NCBI GenBank assembly: GCA_963769115.1
Contig: CAVYKN010000007.1
Coordinates: forward strand, 62,001 to 126,000
Source: DASTFY01 sp963769115
GTDB lineage: Bacteria > Actinomycetota > Acidimicrobiia > Acidimicrobiales > Ilumatobacteraceae
DNA: 64,000 nucleotides
Reading direction: 5' to 3'
Shown here: positions 24,590 to 34,361 of the stretch, piece after piece
How positions within the stretch are numbered: position 1 is the stretch's first letter
Layout of the letters: each line of letters opens with the position of its first letter
Made by a program: the position numbers and the translations under genes
The notes under the pieces: model-generated
The model's input: the letters and a program-made list of their open reading frames with translations, nothing else
Databases searched by the model: none
What the model was told of the DNA's origin: nothing

Positions 24590-27500
24590 GTGCTCCTCGG
24601 TAGGGTTTGGGCCGTGGGCGGAGCAGGCGGAAGAGAGCCCGGACGCGGGCAGGTGGACGAGGTCGCGCGCGTCGATCAGGCGATCGCCGCGCTCGAATCG
24701 CAGCGTGCCGTGCTCGGCGATGCTGTGGTCGAAACCGCCCTGCAGCCCCTGCGGGAGAAGCGCGCCGCGCTCCTCTCTCGGATCGAGGGTGAGCAGCGCA
24801 AGCTCGTCACCGTCCTGTTCTCGGACCTGGTCGACTTCACCGTGCTCTCGCAGACGCTGGACGCCGAGGACGTCCGGACCGTCGTCAACCGGTACTTCTC
24901 CTGCTGGCAGCACCACATCGAGACGAACGGCGGTGTGGTCGAGAAGTTCATCGGCGACGCCGTGATGGCGGTGTTCGGGATCCGCCAGGCGCGCGAGGAG
25001 GATCCGCACCTGGCGATCCGCGCCGCCCTCGCCATGCGCGACGCACTGCAGGAGCTCAACCGTGAGGTCGAGCCGCTGTACGGCGTGTCTCTCGCCATGA
25101 GGGTCGGCATCGACAGCGGCGACGTGGTGGTCGGGATGCTGGACGAGCGGCCGGGGCAGGAGGTGGCGATCGTCGGGGAGGCGGTCAACCGGGCCGCCCG
25201 TCTCCAGGCGGCGGCTCCGGTGGGGGGCGTCCTGATCTCGAGCGACACCTACCGGCACGTGCGCGGCTCGTTCTCGTTCCGGTCCGTTCCCGGTCTCCAG
25301 CTCAAAGGCATCGCCCACCCGGTCGACGGGTTCGAGGTGCTGAACGAGCGTCCGCGCGGCTTCCGGCTGGACGCCGCTCGGGGGGTCGAGGGCGTCCAGA
25401 CCCGCACAGTCGGCCGTGATCTCGAGCTCCGGCAGCTGCAGGACCGGTTCCTTGAGGTCGCGGAGGACGGGCGCTGGAAGGTGATCACCATCGTCGGCGA
25501 CGCGGGCGTGGGCAAGTCCCGCCTGCTCGGCGAGCTCGATCGCTGGCTGGCCGAGATGCCCGAGTCGGTGTGGTGGTTCCGCGGGCGGGCGTCCCCGTCC
25601 GGTGAGAACCGACCGAACGCCCTGCTCCGCGAGGTGATCGTCAGCCGGCTCGAGATCCAGGAGAGCGACGGGCCCGAGGTCGTGCGGGAGAAGTGGGCAG
25701 CCGGCTTCAACCGGGTCTTCGGCCCGGGCCCCGAAGGCGTACGCAAGGCCGGCGTCATCGCGCGGTGGTTGGGCTTCGACCTGGGCGACAGCCCGGCGGG
25801 ACCGTCCGACAGCGTGGGTCACGACACGCAGCAGCTGCGGGACCAAGCCGTCATCTACACGGCCGAGTGCTTCCAGATCCTTGCCGCCGAGAACCCGGTG
25901 GTCGTCCTCCTCGAGGACCTGCACTGGGCCGACGACGGCACGCTCGACTGGATGGACGAGGCGGACGGCTATCTGAGCGAGAGCCCGGTGTTCATCGTCG
26001 CCACGTCGCGGCCCACGCTGTTCGAGCGCCGCCCACACTGGGGTGAGGGCCGCGACCATCACGTCCGCTTCGACCTGGCGTCGCTCTCGCGACGTGACAG
26101 CCGGCTGCTGGTCGGCGAGATCCTGCAGCGGGTGGACCACGTCCCGGGCTCCCTGACCGATCTCATCGTCGCGGCAGCCGACGGCAATGCCTTCTACATC
26201 GAGGAGCTCGTCACCTGGCTCATCGAGGCCGGCGTCATCATCACGGACGGCGACCGGTGGCGCGTCATCGAGGACCGCGTCGAGACAGCGCGGGTCCCGC
26301 CGACGTTGAAGGGCGTGCTCCAGGCCCGTCTCGACGCGCTGTCCCCTCCCGAGCACCTGGCGCTGCAGCGTGCCGCAGTCATCGGTCGCGTCTTCTGGGA
26401 CGACGCCGTCGACGACCTGGGGTCGGCGCCGGGGGTGGCGACTGGTCGCGATGTCCACGCCGCCGAGACGCTCGAGCAGTTGCGTTCACGAGCGGTGGTG
26501 TTCGAGCGCGAGCAGTCGGCCTTCGACGGGACCCGCGAGTTCCTCTTCAAGCACGCCCTGCTGAGGGACGCCACGTACGAGAGCGTCCTGCGCTCGCACC
26601 GGCAGGTGTACCACGGGCTGGCGGCGCGCTGGCTGGAGCGCACCACCCAGCGCAGCCGCCGCACCGACCAGTACGCCAGCCTCATCGCCGACCACCACGC
26701 CGGCGCCGGTGACGGGGCGGCCGCCGCGGTCTGGTATCTGCGGGCCGGCCGGCAGGCCAGCGCCGTCCACACGCTGACCGAGGCCGCTCGCCTACTCGCG
26801 CGGGCTCGAGGTCGCCCCGGAGGACTCGTTGCGACTCCGCTTCGACCTGCTGATCGCCCGGGAGGACGTCCTGGAACGCCTCGCCGATCGGCCGGCGCAG
26901 ATGGCGGTGCTCGCCGCGCTCGACGAGACCCAGGAGCAGCTCCAGGATCCGGAATGCACGGTGCGTGCCCTGGTGACGCGCAGCAGACGCTCGTTCAATG
27001 ACAGCGACTATGCGGCCCAGACCCAGGCGGCGCAACGCGCGGTGGAGCTGGCCCACGAGGCGGGGCTTTCCGAGCTGGAGGTCGAGGCCCGACTCTGGTG
27101 GGGGAAGGGCCTGACCTGGGATCACCAGTACGACGCGGCGCAGGCTGTGCTCCAGGAGACCCTCGACGGGGCGCGGCGCACCGGCCAGCGGAGGCTCGAA
27201 GGTGAGGCCCTCCGGTACCTGGCGATCGTGGCCAACGACCGCAGCGAGTTCCCCGAGGCCGTCTCGCTGCTCGAGCAGGCCCTCGCCCTCCACCGCGCCG
27301 ACGGCGACGCTGAGAGCGAGGGGGTCGGCGTCGTCCAGCTGTCATCCGTCCTCTACAACCAGGGTCACTACGCAGCCGCGCGCGCCCTGCTCGAGGAGGC
27401 CATGCCGGCCTTCATGGCGTCGGGATACAAGTACCGACAGGCCGTCATCATGAGCAACCTCGGTGTGATAATGCTCGCCCTCGGTGAGCTCGGCGCCGCC

Positions 27501-28235
27501 CGCCGCTACCTGCTCGAGGGGCTCGAACTGAGCCGGAACGTCGGTGACAAGGAGAACATGGCGTGCAGCTACGCCGCTCTCGGTGACGTCTACCGGCGCG
27601 CCGGAGACCTCGAGGTGGCCGAGTTCGACTATCGCCGAGCCGTGTCGGTGTCGACCGAGGTCGGGCCCTCTGCGGTGTCGAGCGAGGCCATCCTGGGACT
27701 GGCACTCGTCCGCCTCGAGCAGGGTGACGTGGAGGACGCGCGCCGCGTCGTCGCGAAAGCCATCGACGACGCCCGCGCCGGCAGCTCACGGATGGCCGAG
27801 GCGCGGGCGCTCGTGGCCACCGGACGCATCGAGCTGCGCGCCGGCCGCGCCGAGCACGCAGGGCCGCTCTTGCGACACGGATTGCAGCTCGCCGAGGAGC
27901 TGGAGCTCGACGTCGTCGTGGTGGAGGCGAAGGCCGCCCTCGCTCGAAGCGTTCTCGCGACGGGCGATGCGGATGAGGCACGGGCGCTGGTGGACGACGT
28001 GCTCGCCGACCTCACACCGACAGACCTGGCCGGAGCCGTGGATCCCGGCGAGGTCTACGCCGCGTGCTGGCAGGTGCTGGCGGCGCTCCACGATGAACGG
28101 GCCACCGTTGCCCTCGGGGCCGCCCGCGCCTACCTCGACCACGCGGCCGCGGTGATCGACGAGACCGATCTCCGCAGCGGCTTCCTGACCCGCGTCCCCA
28201 CCAACGTCGAGCTCGCCCGCGCCCTTCGCGCATAG
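24590..28235 (+). CDS. Class III adenylate/guanylate cyclase - AAA ATPase - TPR protein, one frameshift
   Basis: Reads as one ~1215-residue protein. The cyclase domain (~70-240) has metal aspartates D79 and D82 in LFSDLVDFT, FIGDAVMAVFG and the transition-state GEAVNRAARLQ. The AAA_16-like ATPase (~275-690) has Walker A GDAGVGKSR at ~303 and VVLLEDLHWADD. TPR-like helices run to the end. Near 26790 the frame changes from TEAARLLARAR to SRGLEVAPEDSLRL, needing one base change; both halves are otherwise open. Family: large actinobacterial cyclase-STAND proteins that make cAMP or cGMP under control of the ATPase/TPR part. Starts are GTG 24590 or GTG 24614. Confidence 0.83.
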
Positions 28236-28308
28236 ATGCCCCCGAGGGGTGGTCGCAAGGGTTCGAATGCCGTACCTTGGGGGGTGGTTCTGGCGGAAAG
28301 GAGCCGAG

Positions 28309-29247
28309 ATGACGAGTGCGGCACGCCGAATCGTCCGGGCCGGCCTCGCGATGGCCGTGGTGGCTGTGGTGGCCGCGGTCCCTGCGACCGTGGGCGCGGC
28401 GTCACCCGGAGCGAACGGGCGGATCGCGTTCGAGATGGACGGCGTCATCTACTCGATCCAGCCGACGGGGGCCGGCGTACGGGCCCTGACCGCTGGTCCT
28501 GACGATCACGCGCCTCGTTGGTCGCCGAACGGGAGGATGATCGCCTTCGAGAGGGCGGGGAACCTGTGGCTGATGCGGGCCGATGGGACCGGTGCCCGTC
28601 AGTTCACGAGCGGGCCCGGCGACGACACCCACCCCGGCTGGTCCCCGAACGGCGCCAAGATCGTCTTCGTCCGGTCCGATGACGGGAGCGCCCCTGGACG
28701 GTCGATGTTCGTGAAGCCGGTGGCCGGTGGCCTGCCGACCAGGCTCACGCCGGCTGACGACGGATGCGCAAACGCCCCGACCTGGGCCGCGGACAACCGG
28801 TTCGTCGTCTACGCCGACGACTGCGGGCAGAGTCTGAGATCCGTGCGCAAGGTCAACCTCAAGACCGGAGCGATCTCCGACGTCGTCGGCACGGGCGGAG
28901 TCGCGGGACCCGGAGGGCGCTGGCTCTTCGAAGGCAGCGCGCCGGACGTGACTCCGGACGGGAAGAACGTGGTCTTCAAGGCCAGTCCCAATTCCTCCGC
29001 CTGCGGCATCGGCATCACCGACCTTTCAGGTGGCGGTTTCCGACAGATCGCACAGTCCGGCGAGTGCGGAGTCTTCCTCGCCAACGACCCAGCCGTGTCG
29101 CCGAACGGGAACAAGTTGGTCTTCAGCGCCGGCAACGAGAACCTGCGTCTCGAGGTCGTCCTGATGAACGGGCAGACCCAGTGCTGCGGAGGGATCTTCG
29201 GCACCGGCGACGTTCCGCTCAACGCCGACTGGCAACCGAAACCCTGA
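28309..29247 (+). CDS. Secreted TolB-like beta-propeller protein
   Basis: 312 residues from ATG 28309, preceded by GGAAAGGAG. A signal peptide (RIVRAGLAMAVVAVVAAVPA, ending near GAASP) is followed by repeated PD40/WD40-like blades: APRWSPNGRMIAFE, HPGWSPNGAKIVFVRSDD, APTWAADNRFVVYADD, APDVTPDGKNVVFKA and DPAVSPNGNKLVFSA. Family: TolB/PD40 propellers, exported and often carbohydrate- or protein-binding. A single-gene unit with the convergent alcohol dehydrogenase behind it. Several Cys residues in the last blades could form disulphides. Ligand unknown. Confidence 0.87.
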   Translation: MTSAARRIVRAGLAMAVVAVVAAVPATVGAASPGANGRIAFEMDGVIYSIQPTGAGVRALTAGPDDHAPRWSPNGRMIAFERAGNLWLMRADGTGARQFTSGPGDDTHPGWSPNGAKIVFVRSDDGSAPGRSMFVKPVAGGLPTRLTPADDGCANAPTWAADNRFVVYADDCGQSLRSVRKVNLKTGAISDVVGTGGVAGPGGRWLFEGSAPDVTPDGKNVVFKASPNSSACGIGITDLSGGGFRQIAQSGECGVFLANDPAVSPNGNKLVFSAGNENLRLEVVLMNGQTQCCGGIFGTGDVPLNADWQPKP

Positions 29248-29285
29248 CGTGAGGCGCCAGACGGCGGCTCGTCAAAGGCCGCGGA

Positions 29286-30327
29286 TCAGGAACGGGGATC
29301 GACCAGGACCTTGATGTCCTCCGAGGGGCCTGCGGAGAGCTCGCGGAGCGCGGTCTCCAGTTGTTCCAGCGGGACGGTGCGGGTGTGCAGCGGGCCGGCC
29401 TTGACGCGTCCGTCCGACAGGAAGGCCATGCTCCGGCGGAAGTCGTCGTGGGTGAACGCGTTTGACGCCACCAGGGTGATCTCCTTGGCCAGCCAACGGC
29501 CGGCGTTGATGGTGGCGGGCTGAGCGAGGAAGCTGACCAGCGAGACGAGCCCACCGGCCCGCGTCAGGTCGACCGCGGTCTGCAGAAGGCTCGGCACCCC
29601 TGCGCATTCGAACACCACGTCGGCGCCCATGCCGCGGGTCAAGGTCTGGACGGCGTCGGCCGCCTCGTCGGGCCCGACGGCCGACGACGCCCCCAGCTCG
29701 AGGCCGATGCGCCGCCGGAGCTCCGATGGTTCGACGATCAGCACGTGCCCGGCTCCAGCGGCTCGAGCGAACTGCATGACGAACAGCCCGATCGGGCCGG
29801 CGCCTTGGACCACGACGATGTCGCCGGGCGTGATCCTCGAGCGGCGCACGCCGTGGAGGGCGACGGTCGCCGGTTCGATCTGTGCCGCCTCCTCGTCCGT
29901 CAGGCCGGGATCCGCGTGGAGCAAGCCGCGCCGCGGCCACCGTGATGCGAGGAGCGAAGCCACCGTGCGGCGGGGCGAGCGCGTCGCGACCCCGCGCCAC
30001 GAACGACACCGTCCGGCAGTGCTCCGAGAGTCCGCTGGTGCACTCCGGACAGGAGCCGCACGCCGGGGGTACGGCGATGACCACGCGGTCCCCGCGGTCG
30101 AACCCTTCGACCTCCGGACCGACGTCACCGACCGTGCCGACCCACTCGTGGCCGCACACCGCCGGCTGGTGGAGGTGCCCGCTGCGGAACGACGCGATGT
30201 CGGTGCCACAGATGCCGCACAACGCGATGTCGACGGACAGGCAGCCGGGCGGAGGGTCCTCGTGCGGGAAGGTGAGGAACTCCACCGTCTCCTTGCCGGT
30301 GATCATCCCTGCCGTGACGTCAGCCAT
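29286..30327 (-). CDS. Zinc-dependent alcohol dehydrogenase, one frameshift
   Basis: ~347 residues. The N-terminal half has IALCGICGTD with the catalytic-zinc Cys, AVCGHEWVG with the zinc His, and the structural-zinc cluster CGSCPECTSGLSEHC. Near 29922 the frame changes and the NAD-binding half follows: DPGLTDEEAAQIEP, VVQGAGPIGLFVMQFARAAG and ADVVFECAGVP, with stop at 29286. Family: medium-chain dehydrogenases such as L-threonine or L-iditol dehydrogenase-like enzymes. ATG 30327 overlaps the stop of a 76-residue upstream frame by 8 bp, so it is the third gene of a SnoaL operon. Confidence 0.83.
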
Positions 30328-31001
30328 CGCTCGTGACCGCCTGCGTCTCGTCCAGGATGTGCCACACGATGTCGTCCGAACCGCGCAGTCCTCGTGTGTA
30401 CGTGTCGGCGAAGGTGCTGCCATCGCCGACCGGATCGGTACGGCGCCATTCGAAGGCGCACACTCGTCTGGCGATGCGCGTGTAGGGCCCGTGCACGGCC
30501 TGTGGATCGCCGCGCAGCTCGACCTGGGGGTAGACGAGGCCGACCTTCATCCCTTCGCCCTCCGGGGTTCGGGACTCCGCCTTCCCGGAGAGGCTCGATC
30601 CCGGCCTCCAACACCCGGCGCTCTTTGATCAGCCAGCGGCCGTCCACCGCGACCCACCGGTCGTGGTACTCGCCCCACAGCACCATGTCCGGCCGATCGC
30701 GATCGCGGTAACGATGCCACGCCCGCACGTAGCTCACCGCGGTGGCCGAATCGGCGCCGGTGAACTCGATCCAGATGTTCCCGATCAGATGTTGGGTCGC
30801 CTCGAACTGCGCCAATGCCGAGTTCATCCAGTCGACCACGGCGTCCACGCCGACGACATCCCCGCTGTGCGGCGAGGCGAAGACGCAGTCGTCGACGAAG
30901 ACCTCACGGTGCCGATCGGTCTCCAGCCAGTCGGTCGCCCACGCGTAGCGGAACATCTGGTCGGTGATCGCCGCCCGGTCCTCGAGCCGGTCCATCGTCA
31001 T
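30303..31001 (-). CDS. SnoaL/NTF2-like protein
   Basis: Up to 232 residues, of which the first ~140 are the NTF2-like fold: MDRLEDRAAITDQMFRYAWA, DDCVFASP, HLIGNIWIEFTG and DRWVAVDGRWLIKERRV. Family: small ligand-binding or polyketide-cyclase-like domains, often in degradation operons. After residue ~150 the sequence turns Arg-rich and runs antisense to nothing but overlaps the next small gene in another frame; a frameshift near 30590 that would end the protein at 30548 (ATGA junction) is plausible. First gene of an operon with the alcohol dehydrogenase. Confidence 0.72.
   Translation of the reverse strand: MTMDRLEDRAAITDQMFRYAWATDWLETDRHREVFVDDCVFASPHSGDVVGVDAVVDWMNSALAQFEATQHLIGNIWIEFTGADSATAVSYVRAWHRYRDRDRPDMVLWGEYHDRWVAVDGRWLIKERRVLEAGIEPLREGGVPNPGGRRDEGRPRLPPGRAARRSTGRARALHAHRQTSVRLRMAPYRSGRRWQHLRRHVHTRTARFGRHRVAHPGRDAGGHERWLTSRQG
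30320..30550 (-). CDS. Small protein, possibly a fused remnant of an LLM-type oxidoreductase
   Basis: 76 residues. The first ~18 (MKVGLVYPQVELRGDP) match the N-terminus of luciferase-like flavin oxidoreductases, but the rest (VCAFEWRRTDPVG, YTRGLRGSDDIVWHILDE) does not continue that fold and was not recognised. Its stop overlaps the alcohol dehydrogenase start by 8 bp and an ATGA-type junction links it to the SnoaL gene, so it is probably translated. It may be the product of an internal deletion joining two genes. Confidence 0.45.
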   Translation of the reverse strand: MKVGLVYPQVELRGDPQAVHGPYTRIARRVCAFEWRRTDPVGDGSTFADTYTRGLRGSDDIVWHILDETQAVTSDG

Positions 31002-31065
31002 TCGGTCCTCCCGTTCTCTCGAAATCCTGCGTCACCGCTCGGTGTCGATGTGCGGCTCGGATTGC

Positions 31066-31079
31066 ACAACAGCCGTTGT
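31066..31079. promoter_or_regulatory. Short inverted repeat upstream of the SnoaL operon
   Basis: ACAAC, four bases, GTTGT (31066-31070 and 31075-31079), about 65 bp before the SnoaL start at 31001, in an otherwise gene-free 250-bp stretch shared with the divergent lipoprotein gene at 31253. The size suits a TetR or MarR operator, but five-base arms can occur by chance. Confidence 0.25.
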
Positions 31080-31252
31080 ACTGCACTCTCGCGTGCCCGT
31101 CTCCACACTGCGTCAGCGTCGCGGCCTGGTCGGAAGGGCCGAACGTCCAGGCCGTCGGACCGGTTCGAGGAGCCGTACGACCCGTGTAGCCGCGCCAGCG
31201 AGACTGGCGCCTGAAGGTCGTGCTCACACGCTGATCCACCTAGGAGAGACCC

Positions 31253-31666
31253 ATGAAGCGTTGGCCCTTGCTCGCCGCCGTCGCCGCCGCCCTGTTCGCC
31301 ACCGGCTGCGTGCCGCCTGGCGGCTCCACGAATGGTCCACCTCCCGCGCCTGCCGGCGTCAGGGCCGGGCCGGGCGGCGGCAGCGGCGAGGTCGTCGTCA
31401 CCTGGGATCCGCTGCCGGCCGCGGTAGGCGTCGCCCACTTCCGCGTGTACGAGAACAGGCTGCCGGGGCAGTTCTGGCTCCTCGGCGTCGTGACCGACGA
31501 GGCCCTCGGCACGCTCGAGCCCGGACGCCTCGGCATCGTCGATGCCCCTGACTACTGGCCGTGGCCGACGCTCCAGCCTCCGAATCGCTGCTACGTCGTG
31601 TCGGCGGTGTCCACGAGCGGACTCGAGGGCCCCTTCTCGTCCCAGGTGTGCGGCTCGGCGCCCTAG
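31253..31666 (+). CDS. Lipoprotein with a fibronectin-III-like domain
   Basis: 137 residues with GGAGAG before the ATG. Signal peptide MKRWPLLAAVAAALFATGC with the lipobox cysteine at residue 19, then a Pro/Gly linker. The domain VRAGPGGGSGEVVVTWDPLP, followed by VAHFRVYEN and CYVVSAVSTSGLEG, has the strand pattern of FN3 (TWxP, FRVY, YxVxAVxxxGxEG). Exported, anchored to the membrane. Partner unknown; it stands alone between divergent and convergent genes. Confidence 0.8.
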   Translation: MKRWPLLAAVAAALFATGCVPPGGSTNGPPPAPAGVRAGPGGGSGEVVVTWDPLPAAVGVAHFRVYENRLPGQFWLLGVVTDEALGTLEPGRLGIVDAPDYWPWPTLQPPNRCYVVSAVSTSGLEGPFSSQVCGSAP

Positions 31667-31674
31667 TTCCAGGA

Positions 31675-32004
31675 TTACGGCGGCGAGCCGCCGGCATCGC
31701 CCCCGGAGCGCAATCGCTTCATCGGGAGCTGCGCCCAGCGTTGCAGGTCCTCCCGCACCTTCTGATTGGAGCTCTGCATCTTGGTTCGCAACGATTCGCC
31801 GGACTCGGCGTCGTCCGACGGGGGCTCATAGGTCGCCGCATCGGTGGCGCCATCGGGCCTGGCGTCGAACTCCTTCTCCTCGGGGCGCCGCTGCAGTCTC
31901 AACACGACGACTGCTCCTGCGAGGAAGGCGACGACGACGAGCGCCCACTTCTTCCCCGAGGCACCGAACGCTTGGGCAGTCGCCTCTTCGGTGAGCTTCG
32001 GCAT
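31675..32004 (-). CDS. Small single-pass membrane protein
   Basis: 109 residues from ATG 32004 (MPKLTEEATAQAFGASGKKW). One hydrophobic helix (~20-37, ALVVVAFLAGAVVVLRL) is followed by a charged, Asp/Glu-rich soluble tail ending GGDAGGSPP. No family recognised. Convergent with the lipoprotein gene, 8 bp apart, and divergent from the broken MFS gene. The frame is open further upstream but without coding character. Confidence 0.55.
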   Translation of the reverse strand: MPKLTEEATAQAFGASGKKWALVVVAFLAGAVVVLRLQRRPEEKEFDARPDGATDAATYEPPSDDAESGESLRTKMQSSNQKVREDLQRWAQLPMKRLRSGGDAGGSPP

Positions 32005-32188
32005 CAGCGCTGTCCGCTCAAGATCGCGTGGTCCATGCTGTCCTCCACCACCGCGAACAGTGCACGGCGGTAGCAGCACGCTACGCCCCGCCCGGAGGGC
32101 GGCGGACCAGCACCCGAACACCACCTCGAGCACGACCCGGGCCGGCAGCGGCGCCAGCCCTCGACACCATGCTTCGGCACTGATCTGA

Positions 32189-32212
32189 AGTCGTACAGTC
32201 GCTGGTACAACT
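32189..32212. promoter_or_regulatory. Inverted repeat immediately before the MFS start
   Basis: AGTCGTAC and GTACAACT (7 of 8 bases complementary, 8-base spacer) end directly at the ATG at 32213. Position and size are typical of TetR-type operators that repress drug-exporter genes by covering the promoter or start. No TetR gene is adjacent in this window. Confidence 0.45.
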
Positions 32213-33812
32213 ATGCACGAGCCGGAACCTGAAGTGAGCGGGGGCGATCGCCGGTTGGCGGTCCTGCTGGCGATGGCCATGTTCGTGCTCGTGGTCGACA
32301 CCTCCCTGATGAACGTGTCGATCGCGTCGGTCGTTCGAGGATCTCGACACGACTGTGAGCGGTGTGCAGTCGGCGATCGCGCTCGAGGCGCTGGTGTCGG
32401 CGGCGTTCATCCTGATCGGCAGCAAGGTCGGCGATCTGATCGGGCGGAAGCGGGCCTACGTGCTGGGTCTGCTCGGCTATGCGGTCGGCGCGTTGGCGAT
32501 GGCGCTGGCCCAGGGCCTGACGGCGATCATCGTCTTCTGGGCGATCGTCGGCGGGCTTGGGAGCGTCGCTGCTGTTGCCGGCCATGCAGTCCCTGATTCA
32601 CGGCAACTTCGAAGGAGCGGCGCAGAAGCAGGCCTACGCGCTGGTCGGTGCGGCGGCGGCGATCGCGGCGGCGGTCGGGCCCGCTGATCGGCGGGTTCAT
32701 CACCACGTACCTGTCGTGGCGCATCGCCTTCCTCCTCGAGGACCTGATCATCGTCATCGTGCTGTGCGGGATCAGGCTGGTCCGCGACGTGCCCTACACC
32801 GGGTCGCGCCGTGTCGACGTCGTCGGTGCGGTGTTCTCCGTCCTCGGCATGGGTGGCATCGTGCTGGGCATCCTGGTGTGGCAGGAGGGCGGCGAGGCCG
32901 TCGCCGCGCTCCTGGTCGATGGGCGCAGTGGCGCTGGCCGCGCTCGCTTTCTGGCTGGTGCGGCGCAAGCGTGAGGGCAAGGCCGACGCTGCATCGATCC
33001 GGATCTGTTCCGAGCGCCTCTCTTCAGGTTCGGGATCTCCGGCCAGACGCTGCAGCAGATCGCTCTCGGCGGAATGATGATCGCGTTGCCGATCTACCTG
33101 CAGATGGTGCTCGAGTACAACGCCATGGAGGCGGGCCTGTCGCTGGCGCCGCTGTCGTTGAGCATGTTCGGGGTCGCCCTGCTCGCTGGCAAGAAGGCGG
33201 GGCAGCGGCGGCCGAGCAGCATCATCCGGCTCGGGTTCGCGCTGCTGATCGTCGGGATCGGTGCTGTTGATCGCCGATCGTGCCCCGCGCCGACTCGGGG
33301 TGGTACCTCTTCGTCCCGCTGCTGATCGCGGGCTCGGGCCTGGGTCTGCTGGTGTCCCAGCTCAACAACTACACGCTGTCCCCGATCTCCGAGGAGCGGG
33401 TCAGCGAGGCCGCCGGAGTGAACTCGGCGGCGCGGATCGTTCGGCCTGTCGTTCGGGTTGGCGTTCTCCGGGGCGATCATGCTGGCCACGCTGTCACTCA
33501 CGTTCACGAACATGGCCGAGGACAGCGCCGTCCTGCCGCCGGCCGACGCAGCAGACAGGTTGCCGACGCGCTCGAAGAGGACGCCGAGGTGATGAGCAAC
33601 ACGCAGCTCGAGGCGCAGCTAGCCGGCCAACCCGAAGCCGATCCAGGACGAGATCATCCGCATCAACACCGACGCCAGACCTCGCGCCCTCCAGGTGGCG
33701 CTGCTCATCCCTGTCGCTCGCCGGTCTTCTCGGGTTCGTCGTCTCCCTCCGCATGATGCGCCTGCCGGACCCTGCGCCGTCCGAATCGACCGAAGGCATG
33801 GCGTTCGGCTGA
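32213..33812 (+). pseudogene. DHA2-like MFS multidrug transporter, at least eight frameshifts
   Basis: All pieces of a ~530-residue transporter are present in order but in changing frames: AMAMFVLVVDTSLMNVSI, GSKVGDLIGRKRAYVLGLL (the DRxGRK motif), LVRDVPYTGSRRVDVVG, IALPIYLQMVLEYNAMEAGL, GVNSAAR, LATLSLTFTNMAEDS and LRMMRLPDPAPSE to the end. Shifts are seen near 32335, 32550, 32680, 32925, 32990, 33265, 33435, 33550, 33640 and 33715. Either a dead gene or a poorly sequenced stretch; neighbours are far less affected. Family: 14-helix proton-driven exporters. Confidence 0.75.
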
Positions 33813-33826
33813 TTCGACTCCCGTCG

Positions 33827-34318
33827 TCAGGAGCCGGCGCGGGCCGTCTGCTTCGCGTGGCGGAGCAGGAACTCGAGGATGCGCATGTGCTTCTGGGTGT
33901 CGAGCGCCATGAGCTCGGTCAGCAGCGGCCAGATCGTGGTCCGGCGGTAGTCCTTGAACCGCTTCTCCAGGTCCTTGAGCTCCTTGGCATCCTGCTGCTC
34001 GAAGGCCAGCCACCTCTCGAGCTCGGGGATGAGTTGCTCGGGCTCGGCTTCGCGCGCCAGGTTCGGCAGCCCGTCCTCCGGCTCGTCGAACGAGGCGAGT
34101 CCCTCGAAGGACTTGACCCACCGCTCATAGACGGCGTGGTGCCGGGCCTCGTCCTCCGCGATCAGTTCCAGTAGGAACCTCACGTGGTCGCTCGAGCGTT
34201 CGATGAGCTCGTCGTACCCGCTCAGCACCTCCGCCTCCGTGGTGACGTGCTCCACCAGGAGTTGGTAGACCTCGCGCTCCCACACCGACAGACCAGCAGG
34301 AATCTCGTTGACATCCAT
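33827..34318 (-). CDS. Ferritin-like/rubrerythrin-type di-iron protein
   Basis: 163 residues from MDVNEIPAGLSVWE; AGGTGAGAG precedes ATG 34318. Predicted four-helix bundle. Candidate iron ligands are in TEAEVLSGYDELIE, IAEDEARHHAVYE (ExxRHH) and DTQKHMRILEFLL. Family: ferritin-like domains of unknown reaction, related to bacterial ferritin, rubrerythrin and Dps-like proteins. It lies between the broken MFS gene and the MarR gene; 43 bp separate it from the MarR stop, so it may be co-transcribed. Iron storage or oxidative defence is inferred. Confidence 0.75.
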   Translation of the reverse strand: MDVNEIPAGLSVWEREVYQLLVEHVTTEAEVLSGYDELIERSSDHVRFLLELIAEDEARHHAVYERWVKSFEGLASFDEPEDGLPNLAREAEPEQLIPELERWLAFEQQDAKELKDLEKRFKDYRRTTIWPLLTELMALDTQKHMRILEFLLRHAKQTARAGS

Positions 34319-34361
34319 GGCTCTCACCTCGCAACGAGCGTCGCTTCGCGCGGGGATCTCA

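Noticed and set aside
24356..26458. Long open frame on the minus strand inside the cyclase gene
   Set aside because: It is antisense to a protein with clear cyclase and ATPase motifs; its own translation is His/Arg/Asp-rich with no family signal, as expected for the opposite strand of GC-rich coding DNA.
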